From assembly GCA_016719535.1 (NCBI GenBank), contig JADJYX010000012.1, positions 62,001 through 126,000 on the forward strand: a stretch of DNA of 64,000 nt. Direction: 5' to 3'. The stretch comes from Rubrivivax sp. Lineage in GTDB: Bacteria; Pseudomonadota; Gammaproteobacteria; Burkholderiales; Burkholderiaceae_C. Below are positions 6,972-16,198 of the stretch, piece by piece (positions within the stretch are counted from its first letter, which is position 1; each line of letters opens with the position of its first letter). The notes beneath the pieces were generated by a model. The model searched no databases. It was not told the origin of the DNA and saw nothing but the letters and a program-made list of their open reading frames with translations. The translations under genes and the position numbers were made by a program.

Positions 6972-8162
6972 TCAGACTCCCGGCAGGCCGAGGATGCGCT
7001 TGGCCACCACATTGAGCTGCACCTCGCTCGTGCCGCCCTCGATCGAATTGGCCTTGGTGCGCAGCCAGGTGCGCGCGGCGGCACCCTCGTTGGATCGCGC
7101 GCCCTCCCATTCCAGCGCGTCGGCGCCGCCGGCCGCCATCATCAACTCCCAGCGGCGCTTGTTGAGCTCGGCGCCGTAGAACTTCAGCGCCGACGACAGC
7201 GCCGGGCTTGCCTCGCCGGCGCGCGCCTGCTCGCCGGCCAGCTTCATCCAGGCGCGAAAGGCCGCCTCGTCGACCTCGAAGCGCGCGATCCCGGCGCGCA
7301 GCAGCGGGTCGGCCAGACGGCCCTGCGCGTCGGCGCCCAGCGCCTCGAGCGCCACCTGGCCCACCGGCCGCGGCGCGCTGCGCTCGCCGATGGCGCCGAT
7401 CATCTCGCGCTCGTGCTGCAGCAGGTATTTGGCCACCGTCCAGCCGTCGTTGAGCGTGCCGACGAGCTGGCTCTTGGGCACGCGCACGCGGTCGAAGAAG
7501 GTCTCGCAGAAGGGGCTCTTGCCGCTGATGAGCCGGATCGGCTTCGTGCTGACGCCGGGGCTGGTCATGTCGATCAGCACAAAGCTGATGCCGGTGTGTT
7601 TCTTCGCGGTATCGGTGCGCACCAGGCAGAAGATCCAGTCGGCCTCGTCGGCATAGCTGGTCCAGATCTTCTGGCCGCTGACGACGAAGTGGTCACCGTC
7701 GATCTCGGCCCGGGTGGCCAGCGAAGCCAGGTCCGATCCCGCATTGGGCTCGCTGTAGCCCTGGCACCAGCGGATCTCGCCGCGCGCGATGGGCGGCAGG
7801 TAATGGCGCTTCTGTTCCTCGCTGCCGTATTTCATCAGCGCCGGGCCCAGCATCCAGATGCCGAAGCTCTGCAGCGGCACGCGGCATTTCAGCGCCGCCA
7901 TCTCTTCGCGCAGGATGGCGGCCTGCTGCCGGCTCAGGCCGCCGCCGCCATATTCGCGCGGCCAGGTCGGCACCGTCCAGCCGCGTTCGCCCATGCGCTG
8001 CAGCCACACGCGCTGCGCCTCGCTCTGGAAGCAAAAGCGCTGGCCGCCCCAGCAGACATCGGCCTCGCTCTTCATCGGCTGGCGCATCTCGGGCGGGCAG
8101 TTGGCCGCCAGCCAGGCGCGGATCTCGGTGCGGAAGTCGTCCAGCGTCACGGTGTCGTTCAT
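6972..8162 (-). CDS. Acyl-CoA dehydrogenase, large-subunit type
   Basis: The 396-residue protein has the full family layout. The helical N-terminus carries WTVPTWPREYGGGGLS. The FAD/substrate signature YSEPNAGSDLASL starts near residue 135, and VSGQKIWTSYA follows. The C-terminal domain ends NSIEGGTSEVQLNVVAKRIL, as in acyl-CoA dehydrogenases that act on bulky or unusual acyl groups. It lies between an SDR gene and the smaller dehydrogenase and was probably transcribed with both. Together the two likely form a heteromeric enzyme feeding the FadB-like protein and thiolase further along. Which of the two subunits holds the catalytic base I did not establish. Confidence 0.88.
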   Translation of the reverse strand: MNDTVTLDDFRTEIRAWLAANCPPEMRQPMKSEADVCWGGQRFCFQSEAQRVWLQRMGERGWTVPTWPREYGGGGLSRQQAAILREEMAALKCRVPLQSFGIWMLGPALMKYGSEEQKRHYLPPIARGEIRWCQGYSEPNAGSDLASLATRAEIDGDHFVVSGQKIWTSYADEADWIFCLVRTDTAKKHTGISFVLIDMTSPGVSTKPIRLISGKSPFCETFFDRVRVPKSQLVGTLNDGWTVAKYLLQHEREMIGAIGERSAPRPVGQVALEALGADAQGRLADPLLRAGIARFEVDEAAFRAWMKLAGEQARAGEASPALSSALKFYGAELNKRRWELMMAAGGADALEWEGARSNEGAAARTWLRTKANSIEGGTSEVQLNVVAKRILGLPGV

Positions 8163-8227
8163 GGGCTCGCTGCCTCGCAGTCGTGTCAGGCGGCCGCCGC
8201 GGAACCGGCGCTGCCGGGCCGCTGGCG

Positions 8228-8267
8228 GCGCCCCCTTGGGGGGAGAGAGGGCGAACCCCGAGGGGGC
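8228..8267. repeat. CCCCTTGGGG-type intergenic repeat, copy 1
   Basis: A GC-rich inverted element: CCCCCTTGGGGGG is followed about 11 bases later by CCCCGAGGGGG. Related copies lie at 21155-21203 and 31943-31995. It sits between two genes of the same strand and may form a strong hairpin. Confidence 0.6.
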
Positions 8268-8292
8268 ATCGCCGAAGGCGTTTCGGGGCGGT

Positions 8293-9057
8293 TCAAATCG
8301 TGGCGCCGCCGTCGCAGACGAGGGTCTGGCCGGTGGTGAAGCTGCTGGCCCTGCTGGCCAGGTAGACGGCCGCGCCGGCGATCTCGTCGGGCTCGCCGAT
8401 GCGGCGCAGCGGCACGCCCACGGTGGCGCGTTTCAGGGTCTCGGGGTTGTCCCACAGCGCCTTGGCAAAATCGGTCTTGATCAGCCCCGGGGCGATGCAG
8501 TTGACGCGCACGCCGTGCGGACCGTATTCGTGCGCCAGGTTGCGCGCCAGCTGCATGTCGGCCGCCTTGCTGATGCAGTAGGCGCCGATGGTGGTGCTGC
8601 CGCGCAGGCCGCCGATCGACGACACGATGACGATGGCGCCGCTGCGGCGCTCGATCATCTGCGGCGCGCACAGCTGGATCAGCCAGTGGTTGCTGAGCAC
8701 GTTGTTGTCGAGGATCTTGCGGAATTGCTCATCGCCGATGCCGGCCTGCGGGCCGTAGTAGGGGTTGCTGGCGGCGTTGCACACCAGCACGTCGATGCGG
8801 CCGAATTCGGCAATCGTGCGCTCGACCAGCGCCTGCAGCGCGTCCTTCGACGAGATGCTGGCCGCCACCGCCAGCGCACGGCCGGTGCCGTGGCGGGCAT
8901 CGATGGCGGCGGCCACGTCGTCGCAGGCGTGTTGCTTGCGCGACGAGATGACGACATGCGCGCCATGTTCGGCCAGCCGCTCGGCGATGGCACGGCCGAT
9001 GCCGCGCGACGAACCGGTGACGATGGCGACCTGACCGCTGAGGTCGAACAGGGACAT
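8293..9057 (-). CDS. Short-chain dehydrogenase/reductase
   Basis: A 254-residue classical SDR. It has the dinucleotide motif TGSSRGIGRA (about residues 14-23), the NAAS motif for NNAG, Ser of VSSIGG near 147, YCISK with Tyr near 160, and a C-terminus GQTLVCDGGATI. The SRK after the second strand suggests NADP preference, which is inference. I chose the ATG at 9057 because the fold begins there; upstream codons are unlike any SDR. It leads a three-gene minus-strand set with the two acyl-CoA dehydrogenases and would oxidise or reduce a hydroxy/keto intermediate in that pathway. Confidence 0.88.
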   Translation of the reverse strand: MSLFDLSGQVAIVTGSSRGIGRAIAERLAEHGAHVVISSRKQHACDDVAAAIDARHGTGRALAVAASISSKDALQALVERTIAEFGRIDVLVCNAASNPYYGPQAGIGDEQFRKILDNNVLSNHWLIQLCAPQMIERRSGAIVIVSSIGGLRGSTTIGAYCISKAADMQLARNLAHEYGPHGVRVNCIAPGLIKTDFAKALWDNPETLKRATVGVPLRRIGEPDEIAGAAVYLASRASSFTTGQTLVCDGGATI

Positions 9058-9208
9058 GGGCAGCTCCGGGACCGCAAGACCGAATGCGCTCACCATACTG
9101 CGAACCCGAAGACGGCACAAGCCGGGGCCGGTGCGGAGACCGCGCCCAGGGACTTACCCTGAAACCTGGCCCATTTTTCTTTCCCGGCATGGACGGCTGG
9201 CGGGGGGC

Positions 9209-9224
9209 TGGCCTATAACGGCCA
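9209..9224. promoter_or_regulatory. Inverted repeat around a possible -10 box
   Basis: TGGCC and GGCCA flank TATAAC, giving a perfect 5-bp inverted repeat in the 238-base gap between the divergent dehydrogenase and ABC-transporter operons. TATAAC would serve as a -10 element for the transporter genes. No clear -35 was found. A triple GAAAT repeat follows at 9245-9259. The TetR-type protein of this locus is a plausible binder, but this is unproven. Confidence 0.35.
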
Positions 9225-9295
9225 TCCATCCATACCGTCACATCGAAATGAAATGAAATGAACCAGCGCACCCGACCCCGACGGACGGCACGCTG

Positions 9296-10252
9296 ATGGG
9301 CGCTTACCTGGCGCGCCGCCTGCTGGCCCTGCTGCCGACGCTGGTGCTGGCGTCGCTGATCGTCTTCGTCACCATCCGGCTGATCCCGGGCGACGTCATC
9401 GACCTCATGCTGAGCCAGAACGACGTCGCGGCCGACAAGCTGACGCGCGACCAGCTGGTGGCCGCGCTCGGCCTCGACCGCCCGATGTGGGAGCAATACC
9501 TGCGCTGGGTGGCGGCCATCGTGCTGCACGGCGACCTGGGGCAGTCGCTGTGGCAGGCCACGCCGGTGACGGAGCTGCTGCTCGGCCGGCTGCCGGTGAC
9601 GTTCCAGCTCGGCGCCATGGCGCTGGTGGTGGCGCTGCTCATCGCGCTGCCGATCGGCACCTGGTCCGCGCTGCGGCAGGACACCGCCGGCGACTACCTC
9701 GGCCGCAGCTTCTCGATCCTGCTGCTGGCCGTGCCCAGCTTCTGGCTGGCAACGATGGTGGTGGTCTTCCCGTCGATCTGGTGGGGCTGGTCGCCCGAGG
9801 TCAACTACGTCAGATTCAGCGACGACCCCTGGCAGAACCTGAAGCAGATGGCGCTGCCGGCCATCGTGCTGGGCGCCGGCCTGTCGGCCATCACGATGCG
9901 GCTGATGCGCACCATGATGCTCGAGGTGCTGCGCCAGGACTACATCCGCACCGCCTGGGCCAAGGGCCTGCCGGAAGCGCTGGTGGTGATGCGCCACGCG
10001 CTGCGCAATGCGATGGTGCCGGTGATCACGCTGGTGGGCCTGCAGGCGCCGCTGCTGATCGGCGGCGCGGTGATCATCGAGCAGATCTTCGTCATCCCGG
10101 GCATGGGGCTGCTGCTGCTGGACGCCGTCAACCAGCGCGACTACCCCATCATCACCGGCGTCTTCCTCATCGTCGGCGTGGCGGTGATGCTGATCAACCT
10201 GGTGGTCGACCTGAGCTACGGCCTGCTCGACCCGAAGGTGAGGTACCGCTGA
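9296..10252 (+). CDS. Peptide/nickel-type ABC transporter permease (DppB class)
   Basis: A 318-residue inner-membrane protein starting MGAYLARRLLALLPTLV, with about six membrane helices and the GDLGQSLWQATPV segment of DppB-class permeases. The ATPase-contact loop (EAA motif) reads YIRTAWAKGLPEALVVMRHA. It pairs with the DppC-class permease, whose ATG overlaps this stop by one base. This transporter class imports oligopeptides, opines, nickel chelates and sometimes other small organic acids or sugars. Because it is embedded in an acyl-CoA catabolic locus, a non-peptide substrate is likely (inference). Confidence 0.9.
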   Translation: MGAYLARRLLALLPTLVLASLIVFVTIRLIPGDVIDLMLSQNDVAADKLTRDQLVAALGLDRPMWEQYLRWVAAIVLHGDLGQSLWQATPVTELLLGRLPVTFQLGAMALVVALLIALPIGTWSALRQDTAGDYLGRSFSILLLAVPSFWLATMVVVFPSIWWGWSPEVNYVRFSDDPWQNLKQMALPAIVLGAGLSAITMRLMRTMMLEVLRQDYIRTAWAKGLPEALVVMRHALRNAMVPVITLVGLQAPLLIGGAVIIEQIFVIPGMGLLLLDAVNQRDYPIITGVFLIVGVAVMLINLVVDLSYGLLDPKVRYR

Positions 10253-11139
10253 TGGCCGCGGTGATGCCTGCCCCCGCAAGCGCCGGCGCGGCCCGGCCGC
10301 CGGGCTTCCTGAAGCGGCTGGTGTTCGACAAGCCGCTGGGGGCGGCCGGTGCGGCGCTGCTGCTGCTGTTCGTCATCGTCGGCGTCTTCGCGCCCTGGAT
10401 CGCGCCCGCCGGCCCCAACGACATCGCCCCGCTCGACCGCCTGCAGCCGCCGTCGTGGGCGCACTGGTTCGGCACCGACAACCTCGGCCGCGACGTGCTC
10501 TCGCGCTGCATCCACGGCGCGCAGCTGTCGGTCATCATCGGCTGCCTGGCAGCGCTGCTGGCCACCGTCATCTCGGCGCTGATCGGCATCGTCAGCGGCT
10601 ATTTCGGCGGCCGCTTCGACCTCTTCGTGCAGCGCTTCGTCGATGCCTGGATGAGCTTTCCCGACCTCGTCATCCTCATCGTGGTGGTGTCGGTGGTGGG
10701 ACCGGGCATGCCGCAGATCATCGTCACGCTGGGGCTGCTGCTGGGCATCGGCGGCTCGCGCATCGTGCGCAGCGCGGTGATCGGCGTGCGCGAGCACATG
10801 TACGTGCACGCGGCGCAGAGCATCGGCTCGTCGTCCACGCGCATCCTCTGGCGCCACATCCTGCCCAACGTGATGCCGCCGATCATCGTGCTCTTCACCA
10901 CCCGCGTGGGCACGGTGATCCTGGCCGAATCGGGGCTGGCCTTCCTGGGCCTGGGCGTACCGCCGCCGGCGCCGACCTGGGGCGCCATGCTGTCGGGCAG
11001 CGGCCGCACCTACATGTTCCAGGGCCCCTGGCTGGCGCTGGCGCCAGGCCTGTGCCTGACGCTGGTGGTCTATGCCACCAACGTCTTCGGCGACGCGCTG
11101 CGCGATCTGCTGGACCCCCGCATGCGCGGATCGAAATGA
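10252..11139 (+). CDS. Peptide/nickel-type ABC transporter permease (DppC class)
   Basis: The 295-residue protein has a cytoplasmic N-terminal tail, then a first helix near LLLLFVIVGVFAPWIAP. The DppC-class loop HWFGTDNLGRDVLSRCIHGA is followed by five further helices. The EAA loop contains MYVHAAQSIGSSSTRILWRH. It ends DPRMRGSK, common in the class. Its ATG overlaps the stop of the DppB-class gene (TGATG), showing translational coupling. The two permeases form the channel of the importer. Confidence 0.9.
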   Translation: MAAVMPAPASAGAARPPGFLKRLVFDKPLGAAGAALLLLFVIVGVFAPWIAPAGPNDIAPLDRLQPPSWAHWFGTDNLGRDVLSRCIHGAQLSVIIGCLAALLATVISALIGIVSGYFGGRFDLFVQRFVDAWMSFPDLVILIVVVSVVGPGMPQIIVTLGLLLGIGGSRIVRSAVIGVREHMYVHAAQSIGSSSTRILWRHILPNVMPPIIVLFTTRVGTVILAESGLAFLGLGVPPPAPTWGAMLSGSGRTYMFQGPWLALAPGLCLTLVVYATNVFGDALRDLLDPRMRGSK

Positions 11140-11161
11140 TGACACCACGAAGGAGACAACG

Positions 11162-12874
11162 ATGACTCGACTCGCCCCCCTCGCGCTGGCCGCTGCCGCG
11201 CTGCTGGCCCTGGGCAGCGCCCAGGCGCAGAACAAGCCCGCCGTGGCGCCCGCCGCCGCACAGAAGCCGCAATACGGCGGCGAGCTCAACATCGGCACCG
11301 TCTTCATCACCGTCAACCCGATGTCGGCCGACAACGGCGACTGGGCCTGGAAACATGCGCAGGACACCGGCCTGGCGTACGAACAGCTCTTTGCGGCCGA
11401 CCTCGGCAAGAGCGTGCGCCACGGCGGCAAGCACACCTTCCACGCCGATGCCTGGATCGCCCCCGACGCGCTGCGCGGCGAACTGGCCGAGAAGTGGGAG
11501 ATGAAGCAAAACCCGCTGCGCGTGGAGGTGCAGCTGCGCAAGGGCGTGATGTTTCCGGCCAAAGCCGGGGTGATGGCGCAGCGCGAATTCACCGCCGAGG
11601 ACGTGGTCTTCAGCTTCGACCGCCTGAACAAGAGCCCGAAGAAGATCCCGACCTATTTCGACCACATCGACCGCGTCGAGGCCACGGGCCGGCACACCGT
11701 CACCTTCTTCATGAAGGCCTACAACGCCGAATGGGACTACCGCTTCGGCTGGGGCTACTACAGCGGCATCGTGCCCAAGGAGGTGGTGGCCGCAGGCCCG
11801 GGCAACTGGAAGAATGTCAACGGCACCGGCCCCTTCCAGCTGCAGGAATATGTGCAGGGCAATTCGCTGGTCTTCACCAAGAACCCGGTCTACTGGGACA
11901 GCGAGAAGATCGGCGGCGTCGAGCACAAGCTGCCCTTCGCCGACAAGATCACCTACCGCGTGATCAAGGACGAGTCGACCTTCATCACCGCGCTGCGCAC
12001 CGCCAAGCTCGACCTGCTGGAATCGGTGCGCTGGAGCCACCACGAAGACCTGAAGAAACGCGTGCCGCAGATCCAGTGGAGCCGGCGGCTGGCCAATGGC
12101 GGCCAGTTTGTCGCGCTGCGCATGGACCAGAAGCCCTTCGACGACATCCGCGTGCGGCGCGCACTCAACCTGGCGGTCAACCAGCCCGAGATCGCCAAGG
12201 CCTATTACGGCGGCAATGCCGAGCTGATCGCGTGGCCGATGCACCCCACCTATACCGGTTACTTCGAGTCGCTGGAGCAGATGCCCGACAGCGTGAAGGA
12301 ACTCTTCACCTACAACCCCGCCAAGGCCAAGCAGCTGCTGGCCGAGGCCGGCTACCCCAACGGCTTCACGTTCAAGGTGCAGACGAGTTCGGCCAATACC
12401 GAGGGCGACCTGCTGCAGATGGTGGCCGCATACCTGGCCAAGGTCGGCGTCAAGATGGAGATCCAGACGCTGGAATATGCCGCCTATTTCAGCGCCATGA
12501 TGACGCGCACCAACGCGCCGGGCTATTTCATGTTCCTGGGCAATACCAACCCGACGACGTCGCTGCGCAAGAGCTTCGTCAAGGGCCAGGTCTGGAACCC
12601 GATGCAGTTTGCCGACCCCGAGATCGACAAGATGATGGCCGAGACCTATGCCGAGGCCGACGAGCGTGTGCGCCAGGTCAAGGTGCGGCAGATGACGCGG
12701 CTGGTGATGGAGAAGGCGCCGGTGATCTTTCTGCCCAGCGCCTATGTCTATACCGGCTGGTGGCCCTGGGTGAAGAACTACGGCGGCGAGCTGCGCGCCG
12801 GCTCCGAGCGCCCGGGCCCGATCCATGCGCGCATCTGGGTCGATCAGGAGCTGAAGAAGAAGATGGGCTTCTGA
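11162..12874 (+). CDS. ABC transporter substrate-binding protein (family 5)
   Basis: A 570-residue periplasmic protein with a clear signal peptide (MTRLAPLALAAAALLALGSA, cleavage after AQA). It has the extracellular solute-binding family 5 layout, with FTAEDVVFSFDRL, DDIRVRRALNLAVN and YNPAKAKQLLAEAGYPNGF as landmarks. Family 5 proteins bind peptides, opines, nickel or other small organics and deliver them to DppBC-type permeases. The start ATG follows an AAGGAG ribosome site. The order permease-permease-binding protein-ATPase-ATPase is complete, so the importer should be functional. The ligand cannot be read from sequence. Confidence 0.9.
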   Translation: MTRLAPLALAAAALLALGSAQAQNKPAVAPAAAQKPQYGGELNIGTVFITVNPMSADNGDWAWKHAQDTGLAYEQLFAADLGKSVRHGGKHTFHADAWIAPDALRGELAEKWEMKQNPLRVEVQLRKGVMFPAKAGVMAQREFTAEDVVFSFDRLNKSPKKIPTYFDHIDRVEATGRHTVTFFMKAYNAEWDYRFGWGYYSGIVPKEVVAAGPGNWKNVNGTGPFQLQEYVQGNSLVFTKNPVYWDSEKIGGVEHKLPFADKITYRVIKDESTFITALRTAKLDLLESVRWSHHEDLKKRVPQIQWSRRLANGGQFVALRMDQKPFDDIRVRRALNLAVNQPEIAKAYYGGNAELIAWPMHPTYTGYFESLEQMPDSVKELFTYNPAKAKQLLAEAGYPNGFTFKVQTSSANTEGDLLQMVAAYLAKVGVKMEIQTLEYAAYFSAMMTRTNAPGYFMFLGNTNPTTSLRKSFVKGQVWNPMQFADPEIDKMMAETYAEADERVRQVKVRQMTRLVMEKAPVIFLPSAYVYTGWWPWVKNYGGELRAGSERPGPIHARIWVDQELKKKMGF

Positions 12875-12889
12875 CCGCCGCGGCGCCTC

Positions 12890-13864
12890 GTGACCGAACC
12901 TCTTCTGTCCGTCAAGGGCCTGACCACGCGCTTTCGCACCGAACGCGGCACCGTCAACGCGGTCGACGACGTCAGCTTCGACGTCGCGCCGGGACAGACG
13001 GTGGCCGTGGTCGGCGAATCGGGCTCGGGCAAGAGCGTCACCGCGCTGTCCATCCTGCGGCTGATCCCCAACCCGCCGGGGCAGATCACCGGCGGGCAGA
13101 TCCTGTTCGAGGGGCAGGACCTGCTGCAGCTGCCCGACGCGCAGATGCGCGCCATCCGCGGCGACCGCATCGCGATGATCTTCCAGGAGCCGATGAGCTC
13201 GCTCAACCCGTCGCTGACGATCGGGCTGCAGATCGCCGAGCCCATCCACCAGCACCGCGGCACGCCCTGGCAGCAGGCACTGGACATGGCGCGCGGCCTG
13301 CTGGAGAAGGTTCACATCCCCGATGCCGCCAAGCGGCTGCACACCTACCCGCACCACTATTCGGGCGGCATGCGCCAGCGCGCGATGATCGCGATGGCGC
13401 TGGCCTGCCAGCCGCGGCTGATCATCGCCGACGAGCCGACCACGGCGCTCGACGTCACCGTGCAGGCGCAGATCCTCGACCTGCTGAAGGACTTGACGCG
13501 CGAAACCGGCGCCTCGCTGATCCTCATCACGCACGACCTCGGTGTGGTGGCGCGTTATGCCGACCGCGTGGTGGTGATGTATGGCGGCCGCGTCGTCGAG
13601 CAGGGCCCGGCGCGCACGATCTACCAGCGGCCCAGCCACCCCTATACGCGCGGCCTGCTGGCCTCGGTGCCGCGGCTGGACGGGCCGGCCGGCGAACGCC
13701 TGGTGCCCATCGAAGGCTCACCGCCCGACCTGGCCGCGCTGCCGCCGGGCTGCGCCTTTGCGCCGCGCTGCCGCCAGGTCAGCGACGCCTGCCTGGCCAC
13801 GCGGCCGAAGCTGCGCGCCATCGGCACCGACCACCTCAACGCCTGCCTGCGCGATGACCTCTGA
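12890..13864 (+). CDS. ABC transporter ATPase (DppD class)
   Basis: A 324-residue ATPase starting at GTG. Walker A is GESGSGKS (residues 42-49), the signature YSGGMRQR starts at 157, and Walker B/D-loop ADEPTTALD has its Asp at 181. The C-terminal oligopeptide-ABC extension contains CAFAPRCRQVSDAC, with paired Cys typical of DppD/OppD (an iron-sulfur cluster has been reported in some members). It overlaps the next ATPase gene by 11 bases. It powers the importer as a heterodimer with that protein. Confidence 0.92.
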   Translation: MTEPLLSVKGLTTRFRTERGTVNAVDDVSFDVAPGQTVAVVGESGSGKSVTALSILRLIPNPPGQITGGQILFEGQDLLQLPDAQMRAIRGDRIAMIFQEPMSSLNPSLTIGLQIAEPIHQHRGTPWQQALDMARGLLEKVHIPDAAKRLHTYPHHYSGGMRQRAMIAMALACQPRLIIADEPTTALDVTVQAQILDLLKDLTRETGASLILITHDLGVVARYADRVVVMYGGRVVEQGPARTIYQRPSHPYTRGLLASVPRLDGPAGERLVPIEGSPPDLAALPPGCAFAPRCRQVSDACLATRPKLRAIGTDHLNACLRDDL

Positions 13865-14891
13865 ATCCGCCACGCCCGCACGCGGCGACCCGCTGCTGCA
13901 GGTCGAGGGCCTGAAGGTCCACTTCCCGCTCACCCAGGGTGTGATCTTCAGGCGCGAGATCGGCGTCGTGAAGGCGGTCGACGGCGTGTCCTTCGATTTG
14001 ACGCGCGGCGAGACGCTGGGCCTGGTGGGCGAGAGTGGCTGCGGCAAGAGCACCACCAGCCTGGCCGTGCTGCGCATGCACCCGGCCAGCGCCGGGCGCA
14101 TCGTCTTCGAAGGCGAGGACATCACGCAGCAGACCCAAGGAAGCTTCCGCCGCCGCATGCAGATGGTCTACCAGGACCCATACGGCAGCCTGGACCCGCG
14201 CATGAAGGTGGCCGACATCGTCGGCGAACCGCTGGTGGTGCACCGCACGAGCGCGAGCCGCGCCGACTACGACGAGCGCGTCGCGCAACTGCTGGCCACC
14301 GTGGGGCTGCTGCCGGCGATGGCCGAGCGCTACCCGCATGAATTCTCCGGCGGCCAGCGCCAGCGCATCGGCATCGCGCGCGCGCTGGCGCTCGAGCCCA
14401 GCCTGGTGATCTGCGACGAGCCGGTGTCGGCGCTGGACGTGTCGATCCAGGCGCAGGTCATCAACGTGCTGATGGAACTGCAGGAGCGGCTGGCGCTGTC
14501 GTACCTGTTCGTCGCGCACGACCTCGCGGTGGTGCGCCACATCAGCCACCGCATCGCGGTGATGTACCTCGGCCGCATCGTCGAGATCGCCGACCGCGAC
14601 GACCTCTTCCGCGAGCCGCTGCACCCCTATACGCAGGCGCTGCTGTCGGCGGTGCCGGTGGCCGACCCCGAGATCGAGGCCACGCGCGCACGCCAGGTGC
14701 TGCTGGGCGAGGTGCCGAGCGTGATGCGCCCGCCCAGCGGATGCCGCTTTCACCCGCGCTGCCCGCAGGCTTTTGCGGCGTGCAGGACCGAGGACCCCGA
14801 ACTGCTGGACATGGGCGGCCGCCAGGTGGCCTGCCACCTCCATCGGCGCGGCGTCATTCCCATCCGGCCGGCAGCGGCGGCAGCGGCATGA
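13854..14891 (+). CDS. ABC transporter ATPase (DppF class)
   Basis: The 345-residue ATPase has Walker A GESGCGKS from residue 59, signature FSGGQRQR from about 164 and Walker B CDEPVSALD with Asp at 188. The C-terminal extension carries CRFHPRCPQAFAAC. The ATG lies inside the end of the DppD-class gene, and its own stop overlaps the ATG of the TetR-type regulator (ATGA). Transporter, regulator and ligase are therefore one transcription and translation unit. Confidence 0.92.
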   Translation: MTSESATPARGDPLLQVEGLKVHFPLTQGVIFRREIGVVKAVDGVSFDLTRGETLGLVGESGCGKSTTSLAVLRMHPASAGRIVFEGEDITQQTQGSFRRRMQMVYQDPYGSLDPRMKVADIVGEPLVVHRTSASRADYDERVAQLLATVGLLPAMAERYPHEFSGGQRQRIGIARALALEPSLVICDEPVSALDVSIQAQVINVLMELQERLALSYLFVAHDLAVVRHISHRIAVMYLGRIVEIADRDDLFREPLHPYTQALLSAVPVADPEIEATRARQVLLGEVPSVMRPPSGCRFHPRCPQAFAACRTEDPELLDMGGRQVACHLHRRGVIPIRPAAAAAA

Positions 14892-16198
14892 GCGGCGGCA
14901 CTGCGCGCTTCCAGGACAAGCGCGAAGCCATCCTGGACGGCGCCGCGCGGCTGTTCAACGAGCATGGCGTCAAGGGCGGCATGCTGTCCGACGTGGCCCG
15001 GCAGGTCGGCCTGGCCACCAACAGCCTCACCTACTACTACCGCCGCAAGGAAGACCTGGCCGCGGCCTGCCTGCTGCGGTCGATGGACGCACTGGGCGCG
15101 GCCGCCGACGAGGCTGCCGCCGCGCCGACGCTGGACGAACGCGTGCGCGGCTTCCTGCAGCGCTACCTGGGCCTGCTGGCCGCCATCGCCGAAGGGCGGC
15201 ACCCGGAGCTGATCGTCTTCTCCGACGTGCTGACGCTGGGCGAGCCGCACCACGCCACCGTCACCGCGGCCTACACGCAGATGTTCCGCCGCGTGCGCGC
15301 GCTGCTCGATGCGCCCGACGCGCCGCGGCTGCCGGCGCCGGCGCGCAATGCACGCGCGCACCTGCTGCTGTCCACCACGCTGTGGGCCCGCACCTGGCTG
15401 ATGCGCTACGAGGCCATCGACTACCCGCGCATGGCCGAGCGCATCGCCGAGCTGCTGCTGCACGGCCTGTGCACCGATGGTCAGGCGCCGGCCGACGCCC
15501 CGCCGGCGCTGGTGGCCCTGCATGCCATCGACGAGGCCGGCGATGGCAGCGACGCCGCCGCCACCCGCACCGCCTACCTGCGCGCGGCGACCCGGCTGGT
15601 CAACGAATCGGGCTACCACGGCGCCTCGGTCGACCGCATCGCGGCCGAGCTGCAGCTGACCAAGGGCAGTTTCTACCACCACCACGAGACCAAGGAAGAC
15701 CTCATCGCGGCCTGTTTCGAGCGCACCTTCGCGGTCGTGCGCGCGGCGCAGGCGGCGGCGCTGGACGCGCCCGGCAGCGGCGGCGAGCGCCTGGCGCTGG
15801 TTTGTCGCTCGCTGCTGGCCTTCCAGCTGTCGGACCAGGGGCCGCTGCTGCGCATCACGGCCTGGACCGGGCTGCCCGACCCCATCCGCCGCGACACCCG
15901 GCGCACGATGGCACGGCTGGGCGAGCGCTTCGCCACGCTTGTGCTCGACGGCATGGCCGACGGCACGCTGCGCATCGTCGACCCGTCGGTGGCGGCGCAG
16001 ATGGTCAACGGCATGCTCAATGCCGCCGCCGAGATCGAGCGCTGGGTGCGCGGCATCGACGCCGGCAATGCCTTTGCGCTCTATGCCATGCCGCTGTTCA
16101 CCGGGCTGCAGGCGCCGCCACCGGCTGCGGTGCCTGCGCCCGCGCGCGACGCGGCATCATCCGCATCCCGATCCCGCCGCATCGCCGCCCTGCCATGA
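14888..16198 (+). CDS. Tandem TetR-family regulator (two TetR units in one chain)
   Basis: At 436 residues this is about twice the usual TetR length. The first helix-turn-helix lies near residues 10-58 (REAILDGAARLFNEHGVKGG, then ATNSLTYYYRRKEDL). The second lies near 228-280 (YLRAATRLVNESGYHGASVD, then TKGSFYHHHETKEDL). Each is followed by its own ligand-domain-sized helical region. A single chain may thus act as a built-in dimer, or as a four-headed dimer. It overlaps the upstream ATPase gene and the downstream ligase gene by ATGA. It probably represses this catabolic locus and responds to a CoA ester, as many TetR proteins in fatty-acid loci do; that role is inferred. Confidence 0.85.
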   Translation: MSGGTARFQDKREAILDGAARLFNEHGVKGGMLSDVARQVGLATNSLTYYYRRKEDLAAACLLRSMDALGAAADEAAAAPTLDERVRGFLQRYLGLLAAIAEGRHPELIVFSDVLTLGEPHHATVTAAYTQMFRRVRALLDAPDAPRLPAPARNARAHLLLSTTLWARTWLMRYEAIDYPRMAERIAELLLHGLCTDGQAPADAPPALVALHAIDEAGDGSDAAATRTAYLRAATRLVNESGYHGASVDRIAAELQLTKGSFYHHHETKEDLIAACFERTFAVVRAAQAAALDAPGSGGERLALVCRSLLAFQLSDQGPLLRITAWTGLPDPIRRDTRRTMARLGERFATLVLDGMADGTLRIVDPSVAAQMVNGMLNAAAEIERWVRGIDAGNAFALYAMPLFTGLQAPPPAAVPAPARDAASSASRSRRIAALP

